A DNA stretch of 64,000 nt from Pseudomonas graminis (GTDB lineage: Bacteria > Pseudomonadota > Gammaproteobacteria > Pseudomonadales > Pseudomonadaceae): assembly GCF_900111735.1 (NCBI RefSeq), contig NZ_FOHW01000001.1, positions 325,108 to 389,107 on the forward strand, read 5' to 3'. Position 1 is the first letter of the stretch, and each line of letters starts with the position of its first letter. Shown one piece after another: positions 61,131 to 64,000 of this stretch. The translations under genes and the position numbers were made by a program. The notes under the pieces were generated by a model, which saw only the letters and a program-made list of their open reading frames with translations, was not told where the DNA came from and did not search any database.

Positions 61131-62516
61131 TCATTCGTTTGGGAAGGTGCGCACCGCGGCTTCAACGGCCAGCGCAGCGCGCAATAAACGTGAGTCTTCG
61201 CCACACGGCGCGCTGATCAACACACCGGTTGGCAGGCCCAGGGCGTCACAGCCGCTTGGCAGCGACACGCCCGGCATGTCCAGCAAACTGCCCGGCATGG
61301 TCAGGCGCAGCGTGGCCAGGTTGGTGCGTATGAACAGGTCATCGTCACTCAACAACGGCGCCAGCGGCGGTGCCACGTGGGCCACGCTCGGGGTAATCAG
61401 AAACGCGCCATCGAGCTCGTCGCCCATCTGTTGCTGAAGGCGCTCGCGGGCGCTGTACAGGTTGATCAACTGGCTGGCCGGGAACGCCCGCGCCGCTTCA
61501 AGACGACGTCGTACCCGAGGGTCGAGTTGCGCGGCCGCGTCGCTGTCGAGCAAGGCTTGATGCAGGGCGAACGCTTCCGCCGAGCCGAGCCATCCCTGTT
61601 GCTGGATCAGGTCGAGCGTGGTCTGAAAGGCAGGCGACGGGCGCACGTCGATAAGGGCGCCGTGGGCCTGCATCGCACTCACACAACGCAGCAGGTTGTC
61701 GCGCACGGCCGGCTCGACGCGGTCGTCCTCAAGGACCGCCTGATCGACCCGGAACCGCTGACCGGCCAACGGGCGCGGCAGCAGAGCGGGCGGCTTTGTG
61801 CGACCCCGCAGGATGTCGTCAATGGCCACGGCATCGCGCACGCTGCGGGTCAGCGGGCCGAGGCTGTCGAGGGTGTGCGCGAGGGGGAAGACGCCGTCGC
61901 GGCTGTAGCGCCGGCAGCTGCTGCGAAAACCCACCAGGCCGTTGAAGGCCGCCGGAATGCGGATCGAGCCGGCGGTGTCGGTGCCCAAGGCGATGGGGAC
62001 GATGCCCGCTGACACCGAGACCGCCGAGCCTGACGAAGAGCCGCCGGGAATGCGCGGCTGGTCATGCCCGAGTGGATTGTGCGGCGTGCCGAAATGGGGA
62101 TTCAGCCCCAGGCCGGAGTAGGCGAACTCACTGAGGTTGGTTTTGCCGACGCTGACCATCCCGGCCCGTGACAGCAGGCCGACAATCTGCGCATCCAGCA
62201 GGGCTGGCGCGCACTCACGGCGCACCGCAGCGCCTGCGGTGGTCGGGCTGCCGGCCAGATCAAACAGGTCTTTCCAGGCGATTGGCACGCCGTCCAGCGC
62301 GCTCGCCGGTTGCCCCGCCGTCCACCGCGCCGCCGCGGCTTGAGCTTCGCGGCGTGCCCGTTGAGTAGAGAAAGAGATGAACACGTCATCGACTGCGGCC
62401 GCCTTCGCCAGTACAGCGTCCAGAGCCTGCACCGGGTCGCTGCGTCCACTGGCGAAATCTTGTGCCATGGCCAGTGCGTCGGCGAGTAACGGATCCGGGA
62501 AGCGAGCGTCGGACAT
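61131..62516 (-). CDS. amidase, possible half-amidase
   Basis: 461 residues of the amidase-signature family with the Ser-cisSer-Lys triad: K82 (PIAWKDLF), a serine of the run at 160-162 in PGGSSSGSAVSVSAG, and S184 (GTDTAGSIRIPAAFNG). It hydrolyses an amide to acid plus ammonia. First gene of the operon, divergent from the GntR gene. In known cyclic imide pathways a half-amidase turns the half-amide into a dicarboxylate, which would fit this gene. Confidence 0.88.
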   Translation of the reverse strand: MSDARFPDPLLADALAMAQDFASGRSDPVQALDAVLAKAAAVDDVFISFSTQRARREAQAAAARWTAGQPASALDGVPIAWKDLFDLAGSPTTAGAAVRRECAPALLDAQIVGLLSRAGMVSVGKTNLSEFAYSGLGLNPHFGTPHNPLGHDQPRIPGGSSSGSAVSVSAGIVPIALGTDTAGSIRIPAAFNGLVGFRSSCRRYSRDGVFPLAHTLDSLGPLTRSVRDAVAIDDILRGRTKPPALLPRPLAGQRFRVDQAVLEDDRVEPAVRDNLLRCVSAMQAHGALIDVRPSPAFQTTLDLIQQQGWLGSAEAFALHQALLDSDAAAQLDPRVRRRLEAARAFPASQLINLYSARERLQQQMGDELDGAFLITPSVAHVAPPLAPLLSDDDLFIRTNLATLRLTMPGSLLDMPGVSLPSGCDALGLPTGVLISAPCGEDSRLLRAALAVEAAVRTFPNE

Positions 62517-62848
62517 TTCATCTACCCTTTAATGTACATATTCGGAGAATGTACGTTTAGCAAAGGCAGAAAGCGTGCCAGAGTCGGCACGGGCTTATTC
62601 ATGGAGCGGTGGATGCGCGAGACGCCGGGCCAAGATGGCCGGGCTAGATACGTTGCCGGGTTTTACCGACCCACCGAATGTGCGGCTGCTCGACCGTGCT
62701 GAAGTGGAGGCTGTTAAGGATGGATATTTACGCAAAGGTACGTTTTAGTGCAGAAAAGTAACAACGGCTCCAATACCGTGCGTTCTGACGTGACCCGCAG
62801 TGACAACCTGTCTTGTGCGAGAATCGCCGCCCGCCTTCCGAGAAGTGT
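62517..62848. promoter_or_regulatory. divergent promoter region of the amidase operon and gntR
   Basis: Contains two AATGTAC copies (62531-62537 and 62548-62554) flanking TTCGGAG in an imperfect dyad, and a further GTACGTTTTAG at 62738-62748 that resembles GTACGTTTAG at 62551-62560. These TGTAC-type half-sites are candidate binding sites of the GntR regulator. No gene lies in between. Confidence 0.5.
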
Positions 62849-63850
62849 ATGAAATCGATGTCCACCGAGGATCCCCGCACTGCGTCCCGCTACGCCACGA
62901 TCCGGCAGGTCCTGCGCGATGCCATCGTCAACGGTGACGTGGTTGAAGGATTGGTGCTGCTCGAAGCGCCGCTGGCAGAGCTGTTCGGCACCAGTCGGGT
63001 GCCAGTGCGCCGGGCGCTGGATCTGCTCCATGAAGAAGGCCTGATCAGCCGATTCAACGGACGCGGTTATCTGGTCAACCCCGAGGGCGCCGAGGTGCAG
63101 CCGGTGCGCCTGGCCTTGACCCATCATCAGCTGGGCCTCGATAGCAGTGAAGAGCTGGTGGACACGCGCCCGCTGGGGGAACGGATTTACGATGAAATCG
63201 GCGCGGCGTTATCGACCTGTATCGCGTTCGGTCATTATCGGCTCGACGAGCAAATCGCCGCCGAACACTATGGCGTGAGCCGGGCCGTTGTGCGCGAGGC
63301 GCTGATGCGGCTGCGTGATCGGGGGCTGGTGGAGAAAGAGCCCTACTCGCAGTGGCTGGCCGGGCCCCTCACCGCGCGGGAAGTGACCGAAGATTACGAG
63401 CTGCGGGCCTGCCTCGAGCCTGAAGCGCTGCGCCAGACCGCGCCGGGCCTGGGCCGGGACGACCTTGTGGCCATGCTCGCGCGAGTGGAAGCCGCGCAGA
63501 ACAGCGCTCAGTGCAGCCTGGCGGACATCGAGCGACTGGAGGAGGACCTGCATCACCACTGCCTGGCCGGCATCACCAACCGCAAGATCGCGACGTTGAT
63601 CCGCCAGGGCCAGAGCCCCATGATCATCAGCCGGATTTTCTACAGCCTGCTGGGCATCGGGCCCGACGACGCGATGCTGGCCGAACATCGTTTGATCCTG
63701 GAACTCCTGCTGCACGGCGCCTTCGACGCCGCAGCGCTGAACCTCAAGGAACACCTAAACCGCGCCAGCCAGCGGATGCTGCAGCGGCTGAAAGTCCTGT
63801 CCGTACTGCCCGAACAGCCCGTCCCGGAATACCTGACCCGACTCAGCTGA
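62849..63850 (+). CDS. GntR-family regulator with two winged helices and an FCD domain
   Basis: 333 residues from ATG 62849 (ATG 62858 possible). Residues about 12-78 form one GntR winged helix (APLAELFGTSRVPVRRALDL), residues about 107-172 a second (EQIAAEHYGVSRAVVREALM, RLRDRGLVEK), and about 175-315 an FCD ligand domain with a possible metal site (EDLHHHCLAG, EHRLILELL). FadR/FCD regulators normally have only one winged helix. It probably regulates the divergent amidase operon. Confidence 0.87.
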   Translation: MKSMSTEDPRTASRYATIRQVLRDAIVNGDVVEGLVLLEAPLAELFGTSRVPVRRALDLLHEEGLISRFNGRGYLVNPEGAEVQPVRLALTHHQLGLDSSEELVDTRPLGERIYDEIGAALSTCIAFGHYRLDEQIAAEHYGVSRAVVREALMRLRDRGLVEKEPYSQWLAGPLTAREVTEDYELRACLEPEALRQTAPGLGRDDLVAMLARVEAAQNSAQCSLADIERLEEDLHHHCLAGITNRKIATLIRQGQSPMIISRIFYSLLGIGPDDAMLAEHRLILELLLHGAFDAAALNLKEHLNRASQRMLQRLKVLSVLPEQPVPEYLTRLS

Positions 63851-63903
63851 CGCTCACTGGGAACGGTTATAGCCTGGGAGATGCAGGCATAACGCTGCTC
63901 TCA

Positions 63904-63997
63904 GCGGGACCGGCTTTAGCCGGGAAGGCGTCAGTGGGCACGCTGCGAAATCGATGGTGATCACACTGGCCTCTTCCCGGTTGAAGCCGGTCCCGCT
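63904..63997. repeat. REP doublet at right edge
   Basis: GACCGGCTTTAGCCGG and the inverted CCGGTTGAAGCCGGTCCC enclose a spacer, as in the units at 34.9-35.5 kb. The short gap after the GntR gene contains nothing else. Confidence 0.88.
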
Positions 63998-64000
63998 AAA

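Overview
The window is GC-rich, tightly packed bacterial chromosome, most likely from a Pseudomonas of the fluorescens group. The grounds are gene content (DmeF-type CDF pump with an RcnR-like regulator, GGDEF/EAL enzymes, a long AlgE-like RTX protein, DUF1289 and DUF1275 genes) and intergenic palindromes with the GTGGGACCGGCTTTAGCCGG core seen as REP elements in that genus. No rRNA, tRNA, CRISPR array or intact insertion sequence was seen. The genus call is inference.

Layout. 0-5.7 kb: overlapping operon of an acyl/AMP ligase, a heme-oxygenase-like diiron protein, an SDR, a TPR protein and a dedicated two-component system. 5.9-8.7 kb: wreck of a cyclic beta-glucan synthase gene. 8.7-11.1 kb: Crp/Fnr regulator, PRC-barrel protein, DUF1275 protein. 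11.2-15.1 kb: overlapping three-gene envelope operon on the minus strand. 15.3-17.2 kb: Ni/Co efflux module (RcnR-type repressor plus DmeF-type pump) with a visible operator, then two small genes and a chemoreceptor tail fragment. 17.6-22.9 kb: CACHE-type diguanylate cyclase, Old Yellow Enzyme, LysR, YkgB-like and AraC genes. 23.4-27.2 kb: PhnD-like periplasmic protein coupled to a GGDEF/EAL protein. 27.5-29.1 kb: small HTH protein converging on an AAA ATPase whose upstream region holds two copies of a helically phased TATAG array. 29.2-34.8 kb: ABC importer, phosphodiesterase and LacI regulator with a palindromic operator. 34.9-38.5 kb: tandem REP array and an AlgE-like parallel-beta-helix/RTX protein lacking the epimerase catalytic residues. 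38.5-49.3 kb: small metabolic and efflux genes, a TetR-MFS pair, degenerate coding tails around a DUF1203 gene, a 38-bp palindrome, a DUF305 gene behind a CueR-type promoter, and a cytosolic PAS hybrid kinase. 49.3-54.5 kb: a 1741-residue DUF4011/helicase/nuclease protein resembling the Hhe anti-phage system. 54.7-63.9 kb: eight-gene operon with a divergent GntR regulator that looks like a cyclic-imide catabolic island.

How genes work together. The last operon couples a cyclic-imide-hydrolase-like enzyme with an amidase that could act as the half-amidase, plus an MFS carrier, two dehydrogenases, a CobW metallochaperone, a small CGLCG protein and a solute-binding protein without signal peptide. 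The ABC importer at 30-34 kb is translationally linked to its LacI regulator and followed by a phosphodiesterase, suggesting uptake and hydrolysis of a phosphodiester. The best candidates for something undescribed are the ligase/diiron/SDR/two-component operon, the phased TATAG module before the AAA ATPase, the AlgE-like protein without epimerase residues, the transglutaminase-like site in the Hhe-like protein, and the cyclic-imide operon.
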